Assembly: GCF_016863535.1 (NCBI RefSeq) | Contig: NZ_BOPB01000010.1 | Location: forward strand, 124,001-188,000 | Length of the DNA: 64,000 bases | Origin: Micromonospora lutea | GTDB lineage: Bacteria > Actinomycetota > Actinomycetes > Mycobacteriales > Micromonosporaceae | Direction: 5' to 3' | Part shown: piece by piece, positions 34,122 through 42,639 of the stretch | How positions within the stretch are numbered: the first letter of the stretch is position 1 | How the letters are laid out: the number at the start of each line of letters is the position of its first letter | Notes under the pieces: model-generated | What the model was told of the DNA's origin: nothing | Databases searched by the model: none | Seen by the model: only the letters and a program-made list of their open reading frames with translations | Position numbers and translations under genes: made by a program

Positions 34122-34931
34122 TCAGGTGGACAGGAGGGCGCCGTGCACCTCGGTCCAGACCTCGTCGTTGACGGCGACCAGAAGACCGTGCTCCGTGTCG
34201 GCCGGGTGGTAATCCGTACCGTCGAGCCGGCGCGCCACGCCACCCGCGGCCCGCACCAGCAGCGTGCCCGGCCCGTGATCCCAGGGCAGGGTCCGCCAGA
34301 ACAAGACGAACTGCTGCCGGCCGGTGAGCACGTCGAGATACTCGCGACCGGCGCAGTGCTGCCCGGGCAGCAGCTCGCCGAGCCGCGCGCCACCCGCCTC
34401 CACCGTGCGCTGGGAGGGACCCGGCAGGAACCTCGTCATCGCGGCACCCCGCAACTCACTCATCGGCGGCGCCCCGTCGGGCAGCTTCAACGGCTGACCG
34501 TCCAGGTACGTGCCCTCGCCGATCCGGGCGGTCGCCAACGCGTCGGCCAACGGGTCGAACACCCACGCGGCCACCGGCTCACCATCCGTGAGCAAGGAGA
34601 CCATCAGCGCGAACGGGCGACGGCCGGCCGCGAAGTTCGCGGTGCCGTCGACCGGATCGACCAGCCACACGTCCCCGGAGGCACGCAGGTGACGCAGCAG
34701 GTCCGGGTCGTCGGACACCGCCTCCTCGCCGACCACCACCGAACCGGGGCGCAGCCGGAGCAACCCGGCGCTGATCATCTCCTCGGCCCGGCGATCGGCG
34801 ACCGTGACCAGCTCACCGGGGGCCTTCTCGCTCACGTCGGCGGCGTCGAGATGGCGGAACAACGGCAGTACGACGCGGTCGGCGGTCTCCCGCAGCAGCC
34901 CGGCGACGTCGTCGAGCAGGGTGTCAACCAC
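34122..34931 (-). CDS. Inositol monophosphatase family protein
   Basis: A 269-residue Mg-dependent phosphatase of the IMPase/FIG superfamily. Metal-site motifs: VVGEEAV (GEE) and [15 protein letters not shown] (DPxDGTxNF), plus the C-terminal [15 protein letters not shown]. It is exact enough to predict activity on inositol phosphate, histidinol phosphate or PAP, but not which. Its start overlaps the upstream receiver gene by 8 bp, so it is part of the four-gene signalling unit. Confidence 0.9.
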   Translation of the reverse strand: MVDTLLDDVAGLLRETADRVVLPLFRHLDAADVSEKAPGELVTVADRRAEEMISAGLLRLRPGSVVVGEEAVSDDPDLLRHLRASGDVWLVDPVDGTANFAAGRRPFALMVSLLTDGEPVAAWVFDPLADALATARIGEGTYLDGQPLKLPDGAPPMSELRGAAMTRFLPGPSQRTVEAGGARLGELLPGQHCAGREYLDVLTGRQQFVLFWRTLPWDHGPGTLLVRAAGGVARRLDGTDYHPADTEHGLLVAVNDEVWTEVHGALLST

Positions 34932-35376
34932 GTGGCGGCAGCTTCACCACGCTGACGAAGAACTCGTCGATCTGCCGGACCACCGAGATGAACTGCTCGA
35001 AGTCGACCGGCTTGGTCACGTAGGCGTTGGCGTGCAGTTGGTAGCTGCGCAGGATGTCCTCGTCGGTCTGGGACGTGGTCAGCACCACCACCGGGATCCG
35101 GCACAGCTCCGGGTCCCGCTTTATCTCCTCCAGCACCTCCCGGCCGTCCCGCCGGGGCAGGTTCAGGTCCAGCAGGATCAGGTCCGGCAACTCCGCGTCC
35201 GCGTACCGGCCCTCCCGACGCAGGTAGGCCAGCGCCTCGGCGCCGTCGGAGACGACGTTGAGCCGGTTACGCAGCTTGTGCTCCTCGAACGCCTCCTGAG
35301 TCATCAACACGTCGCCCGGGTCGTCCTCGACCAGAAGCACCTCGATCGGACTGTTGCCGTCCGCCGGCGCGGTCAT
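34924..35376 (-). CDS. Stand-alone response regulator receiver (Rcp1-like)
   Basis: A 150-residue single-domain receiver. Acidic pocket VEDDPGD, phospho-acceptor Asp in [13 protein letters not shown], Thr in VVLTTS and Lys in YVTKPVDF are all present. No output domain. Rcp1-type receivers typically take phosphate from the partner kinase and act in phosphorelays. It overlaps the kinase gene by 4 bp and the phosphatase gene by 8 bp. Confidence 0.93.
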   Translation of the reverse strand: MTAPADGNSPIEVLLVEDDPGDVLMTQEAFEEHKLRNRLNVVSDGAEALAYLRREGRYADAELPDLILLDLNLPRRDGREVLEEIKRDPELCRIPVVVLTTSQTDEDILRSYQLHANAYVTKPVDFEQFISVVRQIDEFFVSVVKLPPRG

Positions 35377-37154
35377 CCCACCGCCTCCTTCATGCCGCCT
35401 GTCCCACCGCCGGTCTGGGACAGGCCAGCGACGGCCGAGGGGCGCTCCGATCCGCCGCCGGCCTCGGCGCCGACGGTACCGTCACCCGCCGGGGCCTCGT
35501 CATCGGCCCGGTCCGACGCCGCGTCCGTCCTGACTTCCGCCGAATTGGCCTCGTCCGCGCCCGTATCGGATCCGTCCGCACCGGTCGCGCTCTTCGCGGC
35601 CTCGACGTCGGAGGGCAGCGCGGGCAGGGTGAAACGGATCGCCGTCCCCTCGGGCACGTCCGTGTCCACCCAGACCCGACCACCGTGGTACTCCACGATC
35701 TTCTTGACGATCGCCAACCCGATCCCGGTACCCGGATATGCGTCCTTGGCGTGCAGCCGCTGGAAGATGACGAAAATCTTGTCGGCGAACTCCGGCTCGA
35801 TCCCGATGCCGTTGTCCTGGCAGGTGATCTCCCAATCTTCGCCGATCAAACGGGCCGAGACATGCACCTTCGGCGGAACATCCGCCCGACGGAACTTCAC
35901 CGAGTTGCTGATCAGGTTGACCATCAGGTTGGTCAGCAGCGGTTCCTCGCCGCGGATCACCGGCATCTCATCCCAGGTCAGCTCGGCGTCGGCGTACTGC
36001 CGGGCCGGCTCGGTCTGCGCCGCCACCTCGACCATCAGGCTGTTCATGTCGACGTCGGTGAAGCCCGCGGTGATCCGCCCGATCCGGGAGAACGCCAACA
36101 GATCGTTGATCAGCCGCTGCATCCGCTGCGCGCCGTCCACCGCGAAGGCGATGTACTGGTCGGCCCGCTCGTCGAGCCGCCCGGCGTAGCGCCGCTGGAG
36201 CAGCTGGCAGAAGCTGGCCACCTTACGTAGCGGCTCCTGCAGGTCGTGCGAGGCGACGTAGGCGAACTGCTCCAGGTCACGGTTGGACCGGGTCAGCTCC
36301 TCGGCCTGCTTCTGCAACTGGGTGTTGACCCACTCGATCCGCTCCCGCGCCTCACGCACCTCGGCCAGGTCCGCGGCGATCTTCTGACGCATGGCGTCCA
36401 CGTCCCCGCCGAGGCGCTGGAACTCCTGGGGGCCGGTGCCGGTGATGCGGTGCCCGTAGTCGCCGGTGGCGACCTGCCGGACCTGCCCGGCCAGACCGGT
36501 CAACGGACGGATCACCATCCGTTCCAGCGAGCTGAGCAGCACCACCCCGGCGACGAGCACCACGAGCGCCGCAATGACCAGCAGCAGCACCAGCAGGTTG
36601 CTGGTCTCGCGGACATCCGTGGCGGTTTCCTCGCGAACGTCGAGGATCCCGTTCTGGAGCACCTCCACGGCGACCCGGATCTGATCGAACTGCTGTCGGG
36701 ACTGATCGGTGAGCAGTTGCCGCCCGGCGGTGGTGCCGCTGACCTCGATCGCCTGGATGACCGGCAGGGCGATCGACTGCCGCCACTGCTCGGCCCGCTC
36801 CCGCACCGCTTCGAGCTCGTCGTACAGCTGCGGGTAGGTGCCCAGCAGCCGGTTCATCGACGCAAGCAGTTCCTGCTCCCGCTGCCGGCCGGTGTCGAAC
36901 TGAGTCAGGTCTTCCCGATCACCGGTCAACGCGTAGCCCCGGATCGCGGTCTCCTGGTCGACCAGGACGGCGAGCAGCTCCTGGGACTGGGCGCGCAGCG
37001 GCCCGGTCGTGTTGAGCACCGCGTCGATGTGCGCCCGGTTGCGGGTGGCGACCACCGCCTCCGCGACAGCCACCCCGATCAGCAGCAACCCGACGACCGC
37101 GACCAGCACCGCCAGCCGACCGCGCAAACTCCAGCCGGCACCCGTGGCCGTCAC
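35373..37154 (-). CDS. Sensor histidine kinase (CHASE3-HAMP-HisKA-HATPase)
   Basis: A 593-residue membrane kinase. First membrane segment about 12-32, extracellular CHASE3 domain ([19 protein letters not shown] is diagnostic), second segment about 188-210, HAMP, coiled coil, then H-box [20 protein letters not shown]-box [14 protein letters not shown]1 DNGIGIEPE and G2 [11 protein letters not shown]. An acidic Ala/Asp-rich tail of about 80 residues follows. Bacteriophytochrome-type H-box, which usually pairs with Rcp1-like receivers, matching the next gene. It overlaps both neighbours by 4 bp. Confidence 0.94.
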   Translation of the reverse strand: MTATGAGWSLRGRLAVLVAVVGLLLIGVAVAEAVVATRNRAHIDAVLNTTGPLRAQSQELLAVLVDQETAIRGYALTGDREDLTQFDTGRQREQELLASMNRLLGTYPQLYDELEAVRERAEQWRQSIALPVIQAIEVSGTTAGRQLLTDQSRQQFDQIRVAVEVLQNGILDVREETATDVRETSNLLVLLLVIAALVVLVAGVVLLSSLERMVIRPLTGLAGQVRQVATGDYGHRITGTGPQEFQRLGGDVDAMRQKIAADLAEVREARERIEWVNTQLQKQAEELTRSNRDLEQFAYVASHDLQEPLRKVASFCQLLQRRYAGRLDERADQYIAFAVDGAQRMQRLINDLLAFSRIGRITAGFTDVDMNSLMVEVAAQTEPARQYADAELTWDEMPVIRGEEPLLTNLMVNLISNSVKFRRADVPPKVHVSARLIGEDWEITCQDNGIGIEPEFADKIFVIFQRLHAKDAYPGTGIGLAIVKKIVEYHGGRVWVDTDVPEGTAIRFTLPALPSDVEAAKSATGADGSDTGADEANSAEVRTDAASDRADDEAPAGDGTVGAEAGGGSERPSAVAGLSQTGGGTGGMKEAVG

Positions 37155-38374
37155 CGGCCACCACCCCGCGTGACCAGCAGCATCGCCACGTCGTCGGCGA
37201 ACGGACCGTCGTTGAGCTGCTCGGCCCGGCCGACCAGCCAGGCCGGCAGGTCCGGCAGCGGAACCGCCCGGCTGGCCGGCTCGGCCAGCAGGCGGGTCAG
37301 GCCGGGCACGTCGAGACGTTCGTCGCCGGCACCCACCCGGCCCTCGATCAGACCATCGGTGTACATCAGCAGGGACCAGTCCTCGGTTTCGAACTTCAGG
37401 TCGAAGGCGACCGGCCGACGTGGCCGGACGCCGAGCAGCAGACCACCCGGCGCCGGCACCGGAGTCACCCGTCCACCGGCCAGCAGCACCGGTGGCGGAT
37501 GGCCGGCCAGCCGCACCGTCGCCCGGTCGGCGTTGAGGTCCAGCCGGGCCGTCGCCACGGTCGCGAAGATCTCCTGAAGCCGGCGCTCGCTCATCAGCAC
37601 CTGCTCCAACGCGGGGAGCACCTCGTCGTCGGGCACCCCGGCAAGGATCAGCGCCCGCCAGGCCACCCGCAGTTCGACACCGAGCGCCGCCTCGTCCACG
37701 CCGTGCCCGCAGACATCACCGATGATCAGATCCACCCGGTCGGGCCGGGTCTGCACCACGTCGTAGAAGTCCCCGCCGATCAGGGCGGCATGCCGGCCAG
37801 GCCGGTAGAAGGTGTGCACCGCGATCTGGTCGGTCGACATCAGCGGCTGGGGCAGCAGACCGCGCTCCAGCCGAGCCGACTCCGCCTGGCGCAACTCCAC
37901 CTCGCGTAGCCGCCGGGCGTTCTCGTCGGCCCGCTTGCGCTCCACCGCGTAGCGCAGCGCCCGGGTCAGCAGCACCCCGTCGACCTGACCCTTGACCAGG
38001 TAGTCCTGTGCCCCCTCGGCGACCGCCACGATGCCCAGGTGCTCGTCGGTACGACCGGTGAGCACACAGACGGCCGCACTACCGGACATCTCCAGCACCT
38101 GCCGCAGGCCGTCCAGCCCCTGCGCGTCGGGCAGACCCAGGTCCAGCAGTACGCAGTCGACGTTCGCTATCCGGCGGCGGGCCTCGCTCAGGCTGGTCGC
38201 CACCAGCAGGTCGATCCCGGAGTTCGTCTCGGCCAGCAGCTCGCCGACCAGGAAGGCGTCACCCTCGTCGTCCTCGACCAGCAGGACGCGCAGCCGCTCC
38301 CCGGGGGGCAGGTTCGGATTGCCGCCCAGCCCGCCCCGCGGGTACGGCCACGACACGACTGAGGGGCCGGTCAT
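37151..38374 (-). CDS. Receiver-PP2C (SpoIIE-type) phosphatase
   Basis: A protein of about 407 aa: receiver domain (LLVEDDEGDAFLVGELL, CVLLDLGLPDAQGLDG, YLVKGQVDG) followed by a coiled linker and a SpoIIE/PP2C catalytic domain (LIGGDFYDVV, IGDVCGHGVDEAALG, LLMYTDGLIEGR, FADDVAMLLV with all metal Asp residues). Such RsbU-like enzymes control anti-sigma-antagonist switches. ATG 38374 is the conservative start. An in-frame ATC at 38431 stands 6 bp after a perfect AAGGAG, so translation may begin there. The stop overlaps the kinase start by 4 bp. Confidence 0.92.
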   Translation of the reverse strand: MTGPSVVSWPYPRGGLGGNPNLPPGERLRVLLVEDDEGDAFLVGELLAETNSGIDLLVATSLSEARRRIANVDCVLLDLGLPDAQGLDGLRQVLEMSGSAAVCVLTGRTDEHLGIVAVAEGAQDYLVKGQVDGVLLTRALRYAVERKRADENARRLREVELRQAESARLERGLLPQPLMSTDQIAVHTFYRPGRHAALIGGDFYDVVQTRPDRVDLIIGDVCGHGVDEAALGVELRVAWRALILAGVPDDEVLPALEQVLMSERRLQEIFATVATARLDLNADRATVRLAGHPPPVLLAGGRVTPVPAPGGLLLGVRPRRPVAFDLKFETEDWSLLMYTDGLIEGRVGAGDERLDVPGLTRLLAEPASRAVPLPDLPAWLVGRAEQLNDGPFADDVAMLLVTRGGGR

Positions 38375-38559
38375 GCCGGTCCCCCGGGTCGGCCGGGTCG
38401 CCGCCGCGATTGGCGGAAGATCGCTGGTGATGTCGGGCTCCTTCCGAGTGCCCTGCTGATCCTGTATTAGACAACGTTCGCACACAACACGACGGAGCGC
38501 CCTCGGGCGGCATGGAGGATGATGAGCCCCCCAGAACCACCCCTCGCGAGGAGTCACCC

Positions 38560-40938
38560 GTGGGCGCACCCCCCAGCCCCGCCGCCGACCGCGCCTTCAC
38601 CCGGCCCCGGCGACGTACCCTCGCCGCTCTGGCGGCACTGGTCGCGCTCGCCGCCGTCGGTGCGAGCGCCCTGCTCGACCTGCGTCCTCCGGCCCCCCGG
38701 CCGGCCGCCGCGCCGACCGACGAGTTCAGCGCGGGACGCGCGTACCCGCATGTCACGCAGGTTGCCGGGCGGCCGCACGTCGCGGGCAGCCCGGCCAACG
38801 ACGAGGTCCGCGCCTACCTGGAAAGCGTGTTGCGGGAGCTCGGCCTGGAGACCCAGGTGCAGGACACCGTCGCGGAGGAGGCCGGGCAGCTCAGCGGCGC
38901 GGCCGGTGGCGCCACCCTGGCCCGGGTTCGCAACGTGGTGGCCCGGCTGCCCGGCACCGATCCCACCGGCACGGTGTTCCTGGTCGCGCACTACGACGCG
39001 GTGCAGACCGGGCCGGGCGGCAACGACGACGCCGCCGGAGTCGCGACCATCCTGGAAGTGGCCCGCGCGCTGACGGACGGCCCGGCACCCCGCAACGACG
39101 TCGTCTTCGTCCTCACCGACGCCGAAGAGGCGTGCCTGTGCGGAGCCTCGGCGTTCGCCTCCGAACACCCGCTGGCCGCTGGCCAGGGAGTGGTGCTCAA
39201 CCTGGAGGCACGGGGCCGTACCGGACCGGTGATCATGTTCGAGACGTCACCGGAGAACGCCGGCCTGATCGAGGTCTTCGGCCGGGCCGCACCGCACCCG
39301 GTGGGCACCTCGTTCGCGGTGGAGGTGTACCGCGCCCTGCCCAACGACACCGACTTCACCGCCTTTCTGGACGAAGGCTTCCTCGGGCTCAACTCGGCGT
39401 ACCTCGACGGCGGCGCGACCTACCACACGCCGCTGGACACCCCCGCCTCGATGGACCGGGCCAGCCTCCAGCACCACGGTGACAACTCCCTCGGTCTCGC
39501 CCGGGAGTTCGGTCGGATCGACCTTGGTGACCTGCGTGCCGGTCACGACGCCACCTACTTTCCCGTCCCCGGCGGCCTCGCCCGGTACCCCGGCTGGTTG
39601 GTGCTGCCGTTGGCGCTGCTGGCGCTGAGCGGCGTGGTCGTGCTCGGCTGGCTGGCCCGGCGCCGGAATCGGGTCACCAATGGCCGGCTGGCCGCCGGCT
39701 TCGGTCTGGCTCTGGTGCCGCTCGTGGTGGCGCCGGTCGGTGCGCAACTGCTCTGGGCGGCGATCCTCGCCCTCCGGCCGGGCAATGCCGAACTGCTCGA
39801 CCCGTATCGGCCGACCTGGTACCGGCTGGCCGTCCTGGCGCTCGCCGCCGCCGTGCTGTTCGCCTGGTACGCGTTGACCCGACGTCGGGTCGGTCCAGCC
39901 GCCCTGGCCATCGGTGGGCTCGGCTGGCTGGCGCTGCTCGGCCTGCTGCTCGCGATCCTGGCGCCCGGCGGGGCCTACCTGGCGACCCTGCCCGCCCTGG
40001 CCGGGGCGCTCGGCGGGCTGGTGGCGCTGACCACCCGCCGCGACGGCCCGATAGCGGTGATCGCGGTGACCGGCGCGGCCGCAGTCGCGGTGATTCTGCT
40101 GCTCCCCACCGTGGTGCTGCTCTTCCCGGCGTTGGGCATGGCGATGGGCGGCGTCGCGGCACTCTTCGCGGTGCTGCTCGGTCTGGCCGCGCTACCCGTG
40201 ATCGACCTCCTGCACCCGGAGGCCGGCGGCCAACGGGGCATGGTGGCGCTGCGGGCCCGCCGACTCGGTGCCCTGCCGGCCGGGGCCGCCGCGCTGGCCA
40301 CGATGGTCCTCGCCGGGGTCGGCGTCGCCGTCGACCGCTTCGACGCCGCGCACCCCGCACCCACCCACCTGATGTACGCCCTGGACGCCGGTACCGGCCA
40401 GGCCCGCTGGCTCAGCCGCGAGACCGAGCCGCAGCCCTGGACCGACGACTACGTGGACGGACCGACCCAGGTCGCCGACGAGTTCCCGGGCATCGGCGGC
40501 AACGAGTTGCTCGGCGGTCCAGCGCAGTCCGCCGGCCTGCCCGCGCCCCGGCTCGACATGTTGACCGACACCACCGCCGCCGGTCTGCGCACCGTGTCGC
40601 TGCGACTCACCCCGCAACGCCCCGTACGCCTGGTCACCCTGCACGTCGACACGTCCACCGCGACGGTGCGCAGTGCCCAGGTGGCGGGCCGGACGGTCCC
40701 GGTCGAGGAGCGCGACGGCCGGTGGGGCTTCGGCATCGTCTTCCACGCCCCACCGCCCGAAGGAATCGAGATCACGCTGACCGTCGAGCCGACGGCCCCG
40801 CAGCTGGCGCTGCGCGCGATGGACGCCAGCGACGGCCTCGACGCGGTCCCCGGGTTCCGTCCCCGTCCACCCGGCGTCGGCGTCGCGGGCTCACACAGCT
40901 CCGAGATGCTCGCCGTGGCCCGCACCTACCCGCTCTGA
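38560..40938 (+). CDS. M28 zinc peptidase with multiple membrane segments
   Basis: A 792-residue protein. Signal anchor at about 20-38, then an M28 aminopeptidase-type domain: His144 (LVAHYDAVQTGPGG), Asp156 in GGNDDAAG, Glu189/190 (TDAEEACLCG), an acidic ligand in NLEARG, His in YHTPLDTP. About eight membrane segments occupy residues 350-615, followed by an extracellular C-terminal domain. The layout recalls eukaryotic ERMP1/Fxna. GTG 38560 follows GAGGAG; an in-frame ATG at 38512 lacks a site. It is divergent from the PP2C gene. Substrate unknown. Confidence 0.87.
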   Translation: MGAPPSPAADRAFTRPRRRTLAALAALVALAAVGASALLDLRPPAPRPAAAPTDEFSAGRAYPHVTQVAGRPHVAGSPANDEVRAYLESVLRELGLETQVQDTVAEEAGQLSGAAGGATLARVRNVVARLPGTDPTGTVFLVAHYDAVQTGPGGNDDAAGVATILEVARALTDGPAPRNDVVFVLTDAEEACLCGASAFASEHPLAAGQGVVLNLEARGRTGPVIMFETSPENAGLIEVFGRAAPHPVGTSFAVEVYRALPNDTDFTAFLDEGFLGLNSAYLDGGATYHTPLDTPASMDRASLQHHGDNSLGLAREFGRIDLGDLRAGHDATYFPVPGGLARYPGWLVLPLALLALSGVVVLGWLARRRNRVTNGRLAAGFGLALVPLVVAPVGAQLLWAAILALRPGNAELLDPYRPTWYRLAVLALAAAVLFAWYALTRRRVGPAALAIGGLGWLALLGLLLAILAPGGAYLATLPALAGALGGLVALTTRRDGPIAVIAVTGAAAVAVILLLPTVVLLFPALGMAMGGVAALFAVLLGLAALPVIDLLHPEAGGQRGMVALRARRLGALPAGAAALATMVLAGVGVAVDRFDAAHPAPTHLMYALDAGTGQARWLSRETEPQPWTDDYVDGPTQVADEFPGIGGNELLGGPAQSAGLPAPRLDMLTDTTAAGLRTVSLRLTPQRPVRLVTLHVDTSTATVRSAQVAGRTVPVEERDGRWGFGIVFHAPPPEGIEITLTVEPTAPQLALRAMDASDGLDAVPGFRPRPPGVGVAGSHSSEMLAVARTYPL

Positions 40939-40943
40939 GGCGG

Positions 40944-41198
40944 CTACTTCCAGCGGAAGTGGACGAAGAGGCGACCGAAGTTCTTGGAGTCCTTCTCGAC
41001 CCGGTGGTAGAGCTGTTTGACGTCCTTCTGGTCGAGGAAGCGCAGCACGCGCTTCTTGAGCTGACCGGAGCCCTTGCCGGGGATGATCTCGACGAGGGTG
41101 GCCTTCTTGGCCACCGCCTCGTCGATGATGCCGCGCAGGGCACGGTCGATGTCGTGGCCCTTGTTGAAGATGTCGTGCAGGTCCAGCTTCAGCTTCAT
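40944..41198 (-). CDS. Small Smr-like domain protein
   Basis: An 84-residue protein close to a minimal Smr domain: KLDLHDIFNKG matches the LDLHG-type opening, EIIPGKGSGQLKKRVLRFL matches the G-K-G-x-L core. Smr domains bind or nick branched DNA or RNA; the first Gly of LDLHG is Asp here. ATG 41198 is chosen because it starts the domain; the longer frame to 41267 adds a Gly/Pro-rich segment. It converges with the M28 peptidase gene, 5 bp apart. Confidence 0.82.
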   Translation of the reverse strand: MKLKLDLHDIFNKGHDIDRALRGIIDEAVAKKATLVEIIPGKGSGQLKKRVLRFLDQKDVKQLYHRVEKDSKNFGRLFVHFRWK

Positions 41199-41315
41199 GC
41201 CACGTCCACCGTCCGGTCGGCTGTCATCCGGCCCATGGTAGGCAGGCCGCCAGCCGGCCCAGGCCATCGATGAGGGCAGCCCGGCCGGGCTGCCCTCATC
41301 GGCGCGTCTCCGTGT

Positions 41316-41684
41316 TCAGCGGCCACCGCCGACCCGGGTTTCGACCCGGCGCAGGGCCGTCGTGTAGTCATCGTTGGACGAGTGCATGGCCGCCGCGATG
41401 CGTAGGTGACGCAACGCGTCGGCGTACCGGTTGAGCCGCTCCAGCGTCCGGCCCAGCACGTGGTGGGCGTAGTGGTCGCTGGGGTTGCGGTCGACCAACT
41501 CTCGTAGTTGCTGCTCGGCCCGGTTGAGCTGAGCCGACTGGAAGTAGGCCCGGGCCAGCAACTGCCGTACGGAGGCGTTGTCCGGCTCGGCCTCGATGAT
41601 CGGTTCGAGCAGCCGGGCCGCGCTACTCGGGTCGCCCGCCTCGAAGAACAGGGTCGCCCGTCGGTACTCGGCCAGAAGATCCAT
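41316..41684 (-). CDS. Tetratricopeptide repeat protein
   Basis: A 122-residue protein made of about three TPR units: ATLFFEAGDPSSAARLLEPI, LARAYFQSAQLNRAEQQL, LGRTLERLNRYADALRHL. ATG 41684 is preceded by GGAGGGGGTGGCGGC. No catalytic domain; a scaffold or assembly role is likely. It is co-oriented with the Smr-like gene downstream. Confidence 0.87.
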   Translation of the reverse strand: MDLLAEYRRATLFFEAGDPSSAARLLEPIIEAEPDNASVRQLLARAYFQSAQLNRAEQQLRELVDRNPSDHYAHHVLGRTLERLNRYADALRHLRIAAAMHSSNDDYTTALRRVETRVGGGR

Positions 41685-41776
41685 GCCGCCACCCCCTCCG
41701 TGTCGCACCACTGCTCCGACGCTGGCACAACACCTGCGGTATCGCGACTGTTCCCGGCGGCTTTTCCGGCCCGACC

Positions 41777-41832
41777 GGTAACAAGGGCCCCTTCCTGTAC
41801 ACCACGCGTTGACAGGTGCCCTTCCTTACACC
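41777..41832. repeat. Dispersed GGGGCCC dyad repeat, copy 3
   Basis: GGTAACAAGGGCCCCTTCCT, GTACACCACGC, GTTGACAGGTGCCCTTCCTT. The structure is the same as copies near 3114 and 5335 with more changes in the second half. Its right end overlaps the last codons and stop of the ROK kinase gene, so it may have supplied that stop. Confidence 0.75.
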
Positions 41833-42578
41833 GTGGCGAGGTTCCAGGCGCGGACGCCGCCGACGATGCCGGCGCTGTTGGGCACCACCACGACGTCGTC
41901 ACCCATCCGGACGAGCTGCTCGGGACGGATCCGCCGCGAGTTGCCCCCGCCCAGGTAGAGCCGGTCCCAGCGGAACACCGGTCGCAGGCCCTCCACCACC
42001 TGCCGGATCCGCCGGGACCAGAAGGCGTCACCCAGCCGGCGTCGCTCCGGTTCACCCACGTACGTGTCGTAGGTGGTGCCCCAGCGCACCGGTGCGTGGG
42101 ACAGTTCGAGGTGCGGGGCGAGCACGCCGCCGTCGAAGAGGGCGCTGCCCAGCCCGGTGCCGAGGGTCAGCACCAGTTCGCAGCCGGTGCCGGCGACCAC
42201 CCCGGCACCGTGCACCTCGGCGTCGTTGAGAACCAGCGTCGGCAGGCCGAACGCGGCGCAGAGCGCGCTGCGGGCGTCGAATCCGGACCACTCGGCGAAC
42301 AACGCCGGGTCGATCCGGCTGCGGGGGCCCGCACGGGTCACGTAGTGCGGGGTGGCCACCACCACGCCGTGCCGAATCATGCCGGGCATCCCCACCGTCA
42401 CCCGGTCGGCCGCCGGCAGCCGACCGCCGAGCTCCACCAGGGTGCGGACGAACAGACTCGGCGGCAGGGGATACGGCGTCGGCACCCGTATCGGCTGGGC
42501 CCGCATCGTGCCCGCGCCGTCGAGGACCGACGCCTTGATCCCGCCGCCCCCGCAGTCGATCGCCAGTGTGGTCAACAC
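41826..42578 (-). CDS. ROK-family sugar kinase, polyphosphate-glucokinase-like
   Basis: A 250-residue kinase of the ROK/actin-ATPase fold: phosphate 1 loop LAIDCGGGGIKAS, catalytic-region LVLNDAEVHGAG, phosphate 2 LTLGTGLGSALFDGG, and LYLGGGNSRRI. It lacks the zinc-binding CxCGxxGCxE of regulator-type ROK proteins, as actinobacterial PPGK does, and its length fits PPGK. Probable glucose phosphorylation with polyphosphate or ATP. GTG 42578 (or TTG 42575) is the start. Divergent from the ABC-F gene across 61 bp. Confidence 0.82.
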   Translation of the reverse strand: MLTTLAIDCGGGGIKASVLDGAGTMRAQPIRVPTPYPLPPSLFVRTLVELGGRLPAADRVTVGMPGMIRHGVVVATPHYVTRAGPRSRIDPALFAEWSGFDARSALCAAFGLPTLVLNDAEVHGAGVVAGTGCELVLTLGTGLGSALFDGGVLAPHLELSHAPVRWGTTYDTYVGEPERRRLGDAFWSRRIRQVVEGLRPVFRWDRLYLGGGNSRRIRPEQLVRMGDDVVVVPNSAGIVGGVRAWNLATV

Positions 42579-42639
42579 GCACGTGAGTCTGCCTCGTCCC
42601 GGGGGTCGGCCGCTCGGCGACGGGTAGGCTCCGCTGCTT

